Shown: positions 19,458 through 27,944 of the stretch, piece by piece
Numbering within the stretch: the first letter of the stretch is position 1
How the letters are laid out: each line of letters opens with the position of its first letter
From: Hymenobacter aranciens
GTDB lineage: Bacteria > Bacteroidota > Bacteroidia > Cytophagales > Hymenobacteraceae
Direction: 5' to 3'
Length of the DNA stretch: 64,000 bases
Assembly: GCF_030580865.1 (NCBI RefSeq)
Contig: NZ_JAUQSY010000001.1
Span: 528,319-592,318 of the forward strand
Translations under genes and position numbers: made by a program
The notes under the pieces: model-generated
Database searches by the model: none
The model's input: only the letters and a program-made list of their open reading frames with translations
Told to the model about the DNA's origin: nothing

Positions 19458-20468
19458 ACTAATTGACAAGCCTGGGTTTTCCGGCTTGAGGTGGTGGCGC
19501 TGGTTGCGCACGGCGTTGTGCAGGTCCCACTCCACCTCGTGCTGGAAGGGATGCTGGCGCACCGGACAATTGGGCATCAGACACAAGGAGCAGGCCGCGA
19601 AGGTGCAGGGGTCGGCGTGTACGAACATCTCCACCTCTACCGCGAAGCGCGCCCGGATGAGTTCCTCGATGTCGTGCAGCTCGGTGTGAATCTGCTCCAG
19701 CGTGAAGTAATAGGGCATCTGCATGTGGCAGTCAATGTGCAGGTTGGCGCCGTAGCGCTGCACGCGCAGGTTATGCACGTCAATCCAGGCCGGGCGGCGC
19801 TGGGCCTGCAGCTCGGCAATAACTTCGGTGACGGTGGCGGCGTCCGTCTCGTCCATCAGGCCCGACACGGCGCGGCGCAGCATCCGGTAGCCATTCACCA
19901 GAATGAAAATGCCCAGCAGCAGCGCCGCCCCGCCGTCAAACTCCACGATGCCCGTGAAAGCCACCAGCACCAGCGCCGCGCTGGACGCCAGCGAGCTGAG
20001 CGCGTCGATGTAGAGGTGCTGGCCGTCGCCGACCAGTGAAATGGAATTCAGCTTCTTGCCGGCGCGAATGAGCACCAGGCCCACAATGAAGTTGACCACC
20101 GCCGTGAGCGAGAGCAGCGCCACCCCCCAATCGGGCTTGCTCACGGCGTGCGGGTGGATAAGGCTGACCGTGGCGCTGTAGAAAATGAACAGGCCCGCAA
20201 TGAAAATCAGCGCGCCCTCGAAACCGATGGACAGGTACTCGATTTTGCCGTGGCCGTAGGGGTGATTTTCATCCTTAGGCAGGCCGGCCAGGTAGATGCT
20301 GTAGAGGGCAAAGCCACTGGTAAAGACGTTGATGATGCTCTCCAGCGCATCCGTCAGCACCGCCTGCGAGTGGGTGAGGCGGTAGGCGTAGAACTTGATG
20401 GCCACCAGCCCGGCGCTGACGACGAGCGACAGCACGCCGAGGCGGCGCTTGAGGGTGGTGGTGGGCAT
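19455..20468 (-). CDS. Cation diffusion facilitator (CDF) metal exporter, 337 aa
   Basis: Six membrane segments; the second carries SQAVLTDALES and the fifth DGQHLYIDALSS, whose His-X3-Asp is the metal site of zinc/manganese CDF proteins. A cytoplasmic ferredoxin-like domain follows (WIDVHNLRVQRYGANLHIDC). The C-terminal tail is unusual: Cys/His-rich, with CTFAACSLCLMPNCPVRQH and then a Trp and several His, a probable extra metal site. It diverges from mntH across a region with two operator-like dyads, which suggests joint metal control: export here, import there. The ATG at 20480 is an alternative start. Confidence 0.9.
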   Translation of the reverse strand: MPTTTLKRRLGVLSLVVSAGLVAIKFYAYRLTHSQAVLTDALESIINVFTSGFALYSIYLAGLPKDENHPYGHGKIEYLSIGFEGALIFIAGLFIFYSATVSLIHPHAVSKPDWGVALLSLTAVVNFIVGLVLIRAGKKLNSISLVGDGQHLYIDALSSLASSAALVLVAFTGIVEFDGGAALLLGIFILVNGYRMLRRAVSGLMDETDAATVTEVIAELQAQRRPAWIDVHNLRVQRYGANLHIDCHMQMPYYFTLEQIHTELHDIEELIRARFAVEVEMFVHADPCTFAACSLCLMPNCPVRQHPFQHEVEWDLHNAVRNQRHHLKPENPGLSIS

Positions 20469-20551
20469 GGCAACGGGCAAAAGGGACGCAAAGGTCGGTA
20501 CTACGGCGGCGGCGCCGAACTGGGCGGCAACCTTTTTCTACGGGAAGAGTA

Positions 20552-20567
20552 TTTAAGCCGGTTTAAA
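20552..20567. promoter_or_regulatory. Operator-like dyad 1 in the CDF/mntH region
   Basis: TTTAAGCC / GGTTTAAA is an 8+8 dyad with one mismatch, 4 bp to the left of the stronger dyad at 20571 and between two divergent metal-transport genes. Confidence 0.45.
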
Positions 20568-20570
20568 AAT

Positions 20571-20592
20571 ATTTTTAGGGCAGCCTAAAAAT
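20571..20592. promoter_or_regulatory. DtxR/MntR-like operator upstream of mntH
   Basis: ATTTTTAGG-GCAG-CCTAAAAAT is a perfect dyad with 9-bp arms. TTAGG...CCTAA half-sites are the hallmark of DtxR/IdeR/MntR-family metal-dependent repressors. It ends 14 bp before the mntH -7 element, where a bound dimer would block the -33 region. Manganese- or iron-dependent repression of mntH is inferred. Confidence 0.65.
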
Positions 20593-20606
20593 TAGTTTTC
20601 TCCGTC

Positions 20607-20614
20607 TACCTTTG
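20607..20614 (+). promoter_or_regulatory. -7 promoter element of mntH
   Basis: TACCTTTG matches TAnnTTTG exactly and lies 21 bp upstream of the GTG start at 20636. The in-frame TTG at 20612 lies inside this box and so cannot be the start codon. Confidence 0.65.
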
Positions 20615-20635
20615 CGGCGTCCCTACTCCTCCAAC

Positions 20636-22000
20636 GTGCTTACTGCCAAACCGACCGTTGCCCCCGACGAGCCCACTGCCGAGCCCGGCTGGCGGCAGCC
20701 CCGCCATAGCAATTCCCTCAGCGAAGTCTACGCCAGCATCCGCGTGCCGGGTGCCAGCGCCTCGTTCTGGCGCAAGCTGATGGCTTTCTGGGGGCCCGGC
20801 CTGATGGTGGCCGTGGGCTACATGGACCCCGGCAACTGGGCCACCGACATCAAGGGCGGCGCCAGCTTCGGCTACACGCTGCTGTCGGTGATTCTGATTT
20901 CCAACCTGTTTGCTATGCTCCTGCAGCATCTGGCCGCCAAGCTGGGCATCGTAACGGGCCGCGACCTGGCCCAGGCCTGCCGCGACCACTACTCCAAGCC
21001 CGTGGCAATGGTGCTGTGGTTTTTGTGCGAAATTGCCATCGCCGCCTGCGATTTGGCCGAAGTCATCGGCTCGGCAATTGCCCTGAACCTACTGTTTGGC
21101 CTGCCGCTGGCCTGGGGCGTGGTGCTTACGGTGTTGGATATCCTAGTGGTGTTGCTCTTTCAGAATCGCGGCTTCCGGGTGCTGGAAAGCATCGTGGCCG
21201 GGCTCATCGTACTGATTTTCGGCTGCTTCCTCTACGAAATCATCGTCTCGCACCCCGATTATTTCGCCATCCTGGGCGGCATGGTGCCGCAGCCCCAGGT
21301 CGTTACCAACCCGCAGATGCTCTACGTGGCCATCGGCATCCTGGGCGCCACCGTGATGCCGCACAACCTCTACCTGCACTCGAGCATCGTCCAAACCCGG
21401 CAGATTGAGCAGACTGAGCCCGGTAAGCGCATGGCTATCAAGTTCGCCACCATCGACTCGACGGTGGCGCTGTTCCTGGCTTTTTTCGTGAACGCGGCCA
21501 TTCTCATCCTGGCCGCCGCCGCTTTCCACCGCAACGGCCTGCACGAAGTCGAGGAAATCGAGGACGCTTACAAGCTGCTGGCCCCGGTGCTCGGGGCCGG
21601 GGCGGCCAGCACGGTGTTCGCCATCGCGCTGCTGGCCTCGGGCCAGAATTCGACCCTCACCGGCACCCTGGCCGGGCAGATTGTGATGGAAGGCTTCCTG
21701 CATTTGAAGCTGAAACCCTGGCTGCGGCGGCTCATCACGCGCGGCATTGCGGTGGTGCCGGCGCTGGCTATTATTCTGATTTACGGGGATAAATCGGTGA
21801 ATGACCTGCTTATTTTCAGTCAGGTGATACTGTCGTTTCAGCTCAGTTTTGCGGTGGTGCCGCTGGTGCTATTCACCAGCAGCAAGGCCAAGATGGGCGT
21901 GTTTGTGAACTCACCGCTGGTGCGCGTGCTGGCCTGGGCGGTGTCGGCCATCATCATTGTACTGAACGTGTACCTGTTGTGGCAGACGCTGGCGGGTTGA
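20636..22000 (+). CDS. mntH: Nramp-family Mn2+/Fe2+ transporter, 454 aa
   Basis: A proton-coupled importer of divalent metals in the inner membrane. DPGN at 64-67 (segment 1) and MPHNLYLHSS (segment 6) supply the metal-coordinating Asp/Asn and the Met that favours Mn2+ and Fe2+ over Ca2+. Eleven or so membrane segments and a cytoplasmic N-terminus of about 45 residues fit the family. The start is GTG at 20636, because an upstream TTG lies within the promoter -7 box. A MntR-like operator is directly upstream. It is followed by paired palindromes and then a TonB receptor on the same strand. Confidence 0.95.
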   Translation: MLTAKPTVAPDEPTAEPGWRQPRHSNSLSEVYASIRVPGASASFWRKLMAFWGPGLMVAVGYMDPGNWATDIKGGASFGYTLLSVILISNLFAMLLQHLAAKLGIVTGRDLAQACRDHYSKPVAMVLWFLCEIAIAACDLAEVIGSAIALNLLFGLPLAWGVVLTVLDILVVLLFQNRGFRVLESIVAGLIVLIFGCFLYEIIVSHPDYFAILGGMVPQPQVVTNPQMLYVAIGILGATVMPHNLYLHSSIVQTRQIEQTEPGKRMAIKFATIDSTVALFLAFFVNAAILILAAAAFHRNGLHEVEEIEDAYKLLAPVLGAGAASTVFAIALLASGQNSTLTGTLAGQIVMEGFLHLKLKPWLRRLITRGIAVVPALAIILIYGDKSVNDLLIFSQVILSFQLSFAVVPLVLFTSSKAKMGVFVNSPLVRVLAWAVSAIIIVLNVYLLWQTLAG

Positions 22001-22004
22001 CGAC

Positions 22005-22114
22005 GTGGTAGTACGAATTCCGCGCAGCGGTTCGTACTACCACTCTGACGATGTTATAGCCGCGCAAACGACAAAGTGGTAGTATGAACCCCTGCGGGGA
22101 ATTCATACTACCAC
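22005..22114. repeat. Paired palindromes, family B (B3 + B4)
   Basis: Two 39-bp hairpins, 22005-22043 and 22076-22114, with GTGGTAGTACGAA-type arms and loops in opposite orientation. The central 17 bases of B4, AACCCCTGCGGGGAATT, are the exact reverse complement of those of B1 at 6803. The 32-bp spacer also ends in AACGACAA, like the spacer of the first pair. Confidence 0.9.
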
Positions 22115-22159
22115 ACCACCCATCGGCATAAGACTGTGCATTTTTTGGCTCAAGCGCGT

Positions 22160-24616
22160 ATGATAAAATTTCTTCTCCTACTCTTATTATTGCCGAGCTT
22201 GCTCATGGCCCAAACGGCCACGCTCACCGGCACGGTGCGCGACGCCCGGCAGCCGGTGCCCTTCGCCAGCGTGGCGGTGCGCGGCACCACTCTCGGCACC
22301 ACGGCCGACGCCAGCGGCCATTTCGTGCTCCGCGAAGTGCCGCCTGGAACGGTAGTGCTGCAAATCAGCGCCGTAGGGTATTCCACGCTTAGCAAGGAAG
22401 TTAATGTGACTGAAAGCCAGACGCTGGAACTGCCGCTGACGCTCACCGCCACTCCCGCCGCCCTGAATGAAGTGGTCGTCACCGGCGTGAGCCGCGCCAC
22501 CGAAATCCGCCGCAGCCCCGTGCCCATTGCTACGCTCAGCCGCCGCGAAATCAGCCTGAATGCCAACACGAACGTGATTGACGCGGCCGTGCGCGGCATC
22601 CCCGGCCTGAGCGCCGTGACGACCGGGCCAAACGTGTCGAAACCATTCATTCGCGGCTTGGGCTACAACCGGGTGCTGACGCTCTACAACGGCCTGCGCC
22701 AGGAGGGCCAGCAGTGGGGCGACGAGCACGGCGTGGAAGTGGATGGCTATGATATTGAGCGCGTGGAAGTAGTGAAAGGCCCCGCCAGCCTGCTCTACGG
22801 TTCCGACGCCGTGGCCGGCGTGGTAAATCTGCTGCCCGCCCTGCCCAGCGGCCCCGAAGGCCGCGTGGGTGGCGAGGTGCTGAACGAGTACCAGACCAAC
22901 AACGGCCTCATCGGCAACTCACTGGGTTTGAATTACCAGAAAAACGGCTTCCAAACCAGCTTCCGCGCCAGCCACCGCCTAGCCCACGACTATCGCAACC
23001 GCGTGGACGGCCTGGTGTACAATACCGGCTTTAGAGAGCTGACGCTGACCGGTATGGCCGGCGTACGCAAAAGCTGGGGCGAGTCGCACTGGTACCTGAC
23101 GCTGTACGACAACCAGCAGGAAATTCCCGACGGCAGCCGCGACTCGCTCAGCCGCCGCTTCACCCGGCAGGTGGGGGAGGGTGTGAATGACGACATCAAA
23201 AACCGGCCGCTGGTGCAGGATAATGAGCTGAATGACTACGCTATTGCGCCGCTGCATCAGCGCATCCGGCACTACCGCGTGTTCACCAAAACCCGGCTGC
23301 TGCTGGGGGGCGGCGAGCTGCATTTGCTGCTGGGCGCCCAGCAGAACAACCGCGAGGAATACAACCACCCCACGGTCCCGGCGCAGGCCGGGTTGGCGCT
23401 GCGCCTCAACACGTTTACGTACGACGTGCGCTACCACCTGCCCACCTGGCAGGGCCTGGGAATCAGCCTGGGCAGCAACGGCATGGGCCAGCAAAACCGC
23501 CACCAGAACGCCACCGACTTTCCCATTCCCAACTACGATTTGCTCGATGCCGGCGGCTTCATGTTGCTGAAGAAGCCGCTGGGCAAGCTGGAGCTGAGCG
23601 GCGGCCTGCGCTACGATACCCGGCTGGTGACGTGGTCAGGTTTTTACGTGGCGCCTAATACTGAAACCGGCTTTGAGGGACAGGCTAGTGCCGGCACAGT
23701 GGGGGCTAAGCTGCAGTTTCCCAGTTTTCGCAAGCAGTATAACGGCGTGTCGGCCAGCCTGGGCGGCAGCTACGCAGCTTCGGACAAACTTACCTTTCGG
23801 GCCAACCTGGCGCGGGGCTACCGGGCGCCCAACATCCCCGAAATTGGCTCCAACGGCCTCGACCCCGGCGCGCACATCGTGTACCTGGGCAACCGCGAGT
23901 TTACCCCCGAATTCAGCTGGCAGCAGGATATGGGCGTGCTGTGGCACTCGGCCACGCTCGACGCCTCGGTGGAAGTGTTTCACAACTACGTGCAGAATTT
24001 CATCTACCAGGGCCGCCTGCTGGGGCCCGATGGGCAGCCCGTCGTCATCGTGCCCGGCAACGTGACCTACCAGTTTCAGCAATCGGCGGCCCGGCTCTAC
24101 GGCTTGGAAGCCAGCCTGAACTGGCGGCCCGCCGCCCTGCCCTGGCTGGCGTTCAACAATAACCTGGCCTTTGTGAACGGTCAGAACGCCGACGCCGCCC
24201 GCCAGCGCGAAGAGGGCGACGCCGCCCGCTACCTGCCGCTCATTCCGCCGCTGCGCACCCGGCACGAGCTGCGCGCCACCCTGCCCGCCACCGACGGCCG
24301 CCTGCGCGCCACCTACCTGCGCACCACGCTGGATGTCAGCGCCCGGCAGGACCGTTTCTACGCCCTCGACAACACCGAAACGGCCACCGCTGGCTACGCG
24401 CTGGTGGGCCTGGGCGCGGGCACCACCTGGACCAGCCGCACCGGACGGCCGGTGGCGCAGCTTTTCGTGCAGGTTGATAATCTATTTGATACGGCATACC
24501 AGGCACATCTCAATCGGCTGAAATACTTTGAGTATCACGCAGGCTCGGCCACTGGCCGTTCGGGTATTTACAATCCTGGCCGGAACGTGAGCGTGAAGCT
24601 GGTGGTGCCTTTTTAA
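22160..24616 (+). CDS. TonB-dependent receptor, metal (zinc) type, 818 aa
   Basis: An outer-membrane active transporter. The start at 22160 gives the signal peptide MIKFLLLLLLLPSLLMAQ; then a CarboxypepD_reg domain (TLTGTVRDARQPVPFASV, about 20-105), the plug (about 115-240, with VEVVKGPASLLYGSDAVAGV), and a 22-strand barrel ending in VSVKLVVPF. The plug segment QWGDEHGVEVDGYDIERVEV, with its Asp-Glu-His cluster, resembles ZnuD-like receptors for zinc. With the CDF gene and mntH just upstream this supports a metal substrate, but substrate assignment is inferred. It is probably co-transcribed with the next gene, 53 bp downstream. Confidence 0.88.
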   Translation: MIKFLLLLLLLPSLLMAQTATLTGTVRDARQPVPFASVAVRGTTLGTTADASGHFVLREVPPGTVVLQISAVGYSTLSKEVNVTESQTLELPLTLTATPAALNEVVVTGVSRATEIRRSPVPIATLSRREISLNANTNVIDAAVRGIPGLSAVTTGPNVSKPFIRGLGYNRVLTLYNGLRQEGQQWGDEHGVEVDGYDIERVEVVKGPASLLYGSDAVAGVVNLLPALPSGPEGRVGGEVLNEYQTNNGLIGNSLGLNYQKNGFQTSFRASHRLAHDYRNRVDGLVYNTGFRELTLTGMAGVRKSWGESHWYLTLYDNQQEIPDGSRDSLSRRFTRQVGEGVNDDIKNRPLVQDNELNDYAIAPLHQRIRHYRVFTKTRLLLGGGELHLLLGAQQNNREEYNHPTVPAQAGLALRLNTFTYDVRYHLPTWQGLGISLGSNGMGQQNRHQNATDFPIPNYDLLDAGGFMLLKKPLGKLELSGGLRYDTRLVTWSGFYVAPNTETGFEGQASAGTVGAKLQFPSFRKQYNGVSASLGGSYAASDKLTFRANLARGYRAPNIPEIGSNGLDPGAHIVYLGNREFTPEFSWQQDMGVLWHSATLDASVEVFHNYVQNFIYQGRLLGPDGQPVVIVPGNVTYQFQQSAARLYGLEASLNWRPAALPWLAFNNNLAFVNGQNADAARQREEGDAARYLPLIPPLRTRHELRATLPATDGRLRATYLRTTLDVSARQDRFYALDNTETATAGYALVGLGAGTTWTSRTGRPVAQLFVQVDNLFDTAYQAHLNRLKYFEYHAGSATGRSGIYNPGRNVSVKLVVPF

Positions 24617-24669
24617 AACGACAAAGCAGGTAATCCGGCGACAGGCGACGCTGTTGCGTAAAGGCGGCC

Positions 24670-25533
24670 ATGAGCCGATGTTACCTTCTACTGTTGCTGT
24701 TCCTGCTGACGCTGTCTGTGGCGCGGGCGCAGGACCAGCCCAAAATCTGCCCCTACGACTCAGCCCATTTCAGCTGGCGCAAGCCGGTGCCGCGCAACTT
24801 GTTGCGCGAGCTGCAGCCCGACCGGCCGGGCGTCACCGAAAGCCCGTTTACCGTGGATGCCGGCCACGCGCAGGTGGAAGTGGATGCCTTCCGGCTGAGC
24901 AACAGTGGTCGCGGCGAGGAGCAGCGTACCCGCGACTGGCATCTGGGCTACACGATGCTCAAGTTCGGGCTGAGCCGGCGCACGGATATTCAAATGGAAT
25001 TGCCGCTGTATGATAATAACAAGCAGCGTCCTGCCAGCACCGAGCACTGGCAGGAGCGCCACGCAGGCTTCGGCGATATTGCCTTGCGGGTGAAGCATAA
25101 TTTCATCGGTGATGACCAGCAGGGGCACTTCGCCATGTCCGTCATCGGCTACGTGCGCCTGCCCACCGGCGGCGCGGTGGGCGAAGGAGGCGCCGAGTAT
25201 GGCCTGATTCTGCCCGTAGACATTGAGCTCGGCGAGAACTTCAACCTGGAAGCGCAGCTCGAAAGCGACCTGAACTACGACCGGGAGCAGACCCGCCACT
25301 ACGCCAACCTGCAGCCCTCGATGGCGCTGGAATGGGATTTTGCCAAACACATGGGTTTGCTGACGGAAGGCTTTATGCGTTGGAACTCGCTGGAACGTAG
25401 CTGGCAGTCGGGCATGACCGTGGCCCCGTTCGTTAAGATTACGAAGAACTTTGAAGTGGATGCCGGCACCCAGCTGGCCCTCGACCGCCGGAGCGAGCAC
25501 GAATATTTCGTGGGCTTCACGCTGCGGCGGTAA
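24670..25533 (+). CDS. Outer-membrane channel-like protein (phenol MetA-pathway transporter family), 287 aa
   Basis: The signal peptide MSRCYLLLLLFLLTLSVARAQ is followed by a beta-barrel-type sequence with alternating strands (HAQVEVDAFRLSNSGRGEE, DIQMELPLYDN, FNLEAQLESDLNYDRE, ending in YFVGFTLRR). The opening LQPDRPGVTESPFTVDAGH is the hallmark of the Phenol_MetA_deg/transporter family. Such proteins are small outer-membrane pores of unknown specificity. It follows the metal-type TonB receptor closely and may serve the same function. Confidence 0.82.
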   Translation: MSRCYLLLLLFLLTLSVARAQDQPKICPYDSAHFSWRKPVPRNLLRELQPDRPGVTESPFTVDAGHAQVEVDAFRLSNSGRGEEQRTRDWHLGYTMLKFGLSRRTDIQMELPLYDNNKQRPASTEHWQERHAGFGDIALRVKHNFIGDDQQGHFAMSVIGYVRLPTGGAVGEGGAEYGLILPVDIELGENFNLEAQLESDLNYDREQTRHYANLQPSMALEWDFAKHMGLLTEGFMRWNSLERSWQSGMTVAPFVKITKNFEVDAGTQLALDRRSEHEYFVGFTLRR

Positions 25534-25558
25534 GGCGGCACGTTGCCCAAAACCGCCG

Positions 25559-25566
25559 TACCTTTG
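25559..25566 (+). promoter_or_regulatory. -7 promoter element upstream of the cobalamin riboswitch
   Basis: TACCTTTG is an exact TAnnTTTG match, just upstream of the riboswitch aptamer, so the transcript would start with the sensor. Confidence 0.6.
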
Positions 25567-25571
25567 CCCCG

Positions 25572-25785
25572 TCATGGTGGCCAATGCCGGAGTAATCCGG
25601 CGGCGGCTGAAAAGGGAATCCCGTTCAATTCGGGAGCTGTCCCCGCAACTGTACGCTTCATCACGGAGGGCGCCACGCGGCCACTGTTTCGCTGAGGGTT
25701 TTCATGTTCGGAAACCGGAGAAATGGGAAGGCGGCGGCCTCGGCGGAGCAAGCCAGGAGACCTGCCAGGGCACTCACAGGTTCAG
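25572..25785 (+). ncRNA. Cobalamin (adenosylcobalamin-type) riboswitch
   Basis: The conserved blocks occur in order: GAAAAGGGAAT, then GCTGTCCCCGCAACTGTA (about 25634-25655), CCACTG (near 25680), GGGAAGGCGG (about 25724), and the B12 box AGCCAGGAGACCTGCC at 25751-25766. This is the canonical cobalamin riboswitch skeleton. It lies between the previous gene and a TonB receptor and is expected to turn off expression of the downstream uptake genes when B12 is plentiful. The exact boundaries are approximate. The remaining 120 bp up to the start codon is the expression platform. Confidence 0.95.
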
Positions 25786-25908
25786 CAGCCGCGGAGGACG
25801 GCTGGAGAATGAGAGCAGCGGCGCGCCCGGTTGGGTGCGGCGGGTTTCTGTTGTCGGCCTCGGCCCGGTTGCTTGTTAATCAGCTTGCTGAAGAATAAGC
25901 GCGGGGTT

Positions 25909-27900
25909 TTGAACCGAATTTTCTTCGCCGAAAATTTGGTTCGCTTCGTTGTTTTTTACCTCCTTTTGCTGCTGCCCGGGCCCCGGTGCGGCTGGGCGCA
26001 GGCGCGCCAACTGCCCGCCGACTCGGTGCGGCTGAGCCGGCGCGTGCAGCGCCTGGGCGAAGTGCGCGTGCGGGCCATCCGCCCGGAGCAGTTTGCCGCC
26101 GGCAGCCGGCGCTACGAAGCCGATTCGGCGGGCCTGAGTCAGTTTCGGGGTGGCACTGTGGCCGAGCTGCTGCAGGCCCGCACGCCCTTGTACCTCAAGA
26201 GTTACGGGCCGGGTCAGCTGGCCAGTATTACGCTGCGCGGCACTTCGGCCCAGCACACGGCGGTGTTGTGGAATGGGCTGAACATCATGCTGCCCACGCT
26301 GGGGCAAAATGACTTTGCCCTGCTGTCCGTGGCCGCCAACACGCGCCTGACGGTGCAGCCCGGCCCGGCCGCCGCGCTCTACGGCAGCGGGGCCATTGGG
26401 GGCGCGGTGCTGCTGGGCAGCGAGCCCGACTGGCGCCCGGGGCTGCGCGGCAGTGCGCAGGCCGACGCGGGCAGCTTCGGGCTGCGCGGGAGCAGCCTGC
26501 TGCTGAGCGGCGCCAACCCGGCCGTAGCCCTGCGGCTGAGCGCCAGCTACCGGCAGGCGGCCAACAATTACTCCTATACCACGCGCGAATTCACTGGCCT
26601 GGTGCGCCATACGCTCGCTTCGGCGGCGCTGCACCACCAGTGGAGCCTGGCGCCCGAAGTGGCCTGGCGGCTGGGTGCGGCCGGGCAGCTCACGGCCACG
26701 GCCTGGCTTACCGATACGGACCGCGACATTCAGCCGGCCGTGGGCAGCGCCGACCGCCACGCCCGGCAGCGCGACCAAAGCCGCCGCTTCGTGCTGGTCT
26801 ACCGGCACCAGGCGGCGCGGGCGCAGTGGCTGGTGCGCGGCGCCTGGTTCGAAGACGTGCTGAACTACCGCGACGACGGCCTGCTGAGCAACTCCCGCGT
26901 GCGCACCACGCAGGCGCAGACCGAATACACGGCCGCGCTGGGCCAGCGCGGCACCCTGCGCCTGGGGGCCGAAGCCCAGCACTTTGTGGCCGAGCTGCTC
27001 GAATACAACGGCCGAAAAACCGAAAACCGGGCCGCCGCCTTCGCGTTATTCCGCTTCGATGCCAGCCCGCGCCTGCACCTCAGCGCCAATCTGCGGCAGG
27101 CGTTTGTGCTTCGGGCGCAGCCATTTATGCCCACCCTGGGGCTGGAGTGGAACGTACTAACTACCACCGATTCCCTCATTCGCCCATTCACCCATTCGCT
27201 CATTGCCAAGGCCAGTGCCGCCCGCAGCTACCGGGCGCCTTCGCTGAATGAGCGCTACTGGCAGCCGGGCGGCAACCCCGACCTGCGCCCCGAAACCGGC
27301 CTGGGCTACGAGGCCGGCCTGCACTACCGCCGCCGCTGGGGCCGCCGCCTCGACTGGCAGGCCGAGCTGACCGGCTACCGCCAGCTGGTGGACGACTGGG
27401 TGCAGTGGGCGCCCGGCCCGGACGGCCTCTGGCGCCCGCGCAACCTGCGCCAGGTACTCACGCAGGGCCTCGAAGCCAGCAGCGGCGGCACCTGGCGCCG
27501 GGGCCGGCACCGCCTGGGCGCCCGCTTGGCCTACGCCTACACCTGGGCCCGCACCCACCACGCCACCGCCGCCGACCCCGTGCCGGCCGGGCTGCCGCTG
27601 CCCTACGTGCCCACCCACGCCTGTAACGCCAGCCTCGACTACGGCTGGCGGCGCTGGCAGGCGGCCGTCAACGCCGGCTTCACCAGCTTCCGCTACGTCG
27701 ATGCCGGGGCGCGGGACTTCCTGCCCGGCTACGGGCTGCTGGGCGGCAGCCTGGGCTACGCACTGCCGCTGCCGGGCCAGCTGCGGGCGCAGCTGCTGGC
27801 CCAGGCTACCAACCTGCTCAATACCGCCTACGACAGCTACGAGGGTCGCCCGGCCCCGCCTAGGGCGCTGCAGCTCAGCCTGCGGCTCGACTGGCGCTAA
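25909..27900 (+). CDS. btuB: BtuB-like TonB-dependent cobalamin receptor, 663 aa
   Basis: The receptor follows the B12 riboswitch directly, which identifies its substrate as a cobalamin or corrinoid. The plug domain spans about 45-165 (VAELLQARTPLYLKSYGPGQ, SITLRGTSAQHTAVLWNGL, ALYGSGAIGGAVLLGSE), and the barrel ends in LQLSLRLDWR. No carboxypeptidase-like N-terminal domain is present. The start is uncertain: the TTG at 25909 gives NRIFFAENLVRFVVFYLLLL as the signal region, while the open frame extends back to 25831 into the riboswitch tail. The companion surface lipoprotein gene follows after 44 bp. Confidence 0.9.
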   Translation: MNRIFFAENLVRFVVFYLLLLLPGPRCGWAQARQLPADSVRLSRRVQRLGEVRVRAIRPEQFAAGSRRYEADSAGLSQFRGGTVAELLQARTPLYLKSYGPGQLASITLRGTSAQHTAVLWNGLNIMLPTLGQNDFALLSVAANTRLTVQPGPAAALYGSGAIGGAVLLGSEPDWRPGLRGSAQADAGSFGLRGSSLLLSGANPAVALRLSASYRQAANNYSYTTREFTGLVRHTLASAALHHQWSLAPEVAWRLGAAGQLTATAWLTDTDRDIQPAVGSADRHARQRDQSRRFVLVYRHQAARAQWLVRGAWFEDVLNYRDDGLLSNSRVRTTQAQTEYTAALGQRGTLRLGAEAQHFVAELLEYNGRKTENRAAAFALFRFDASPRLHLSANLRQAFVLRAQPFMPTLGLEWNVLTTTDSLIRPFTHSLIAKASAARSYRAPSLNERYWQPGGNPDLRPETGLGYEAGLHYRRRWGRRLDWQAELTGYRQLVDDWVQWAPGPDGLWRPRNLRQVLTQGLEASSGGTWRRGRHRLGARLAYAYTWARTHHATAADPVPAGLPLPYVPTHACNASLDYGWRRWQAAVNAGFTSFRYVDAGARDFLPGYGLLGGSLGYALPLPGQLRAQLLAQATNLLNTAYDSYEGRPAPPRALQLSLRLDWR

Positions 27901-27944
27901 ACGACTTGCCATTTTTTCAATCCTCCACTTTTACTCCGCAACTC

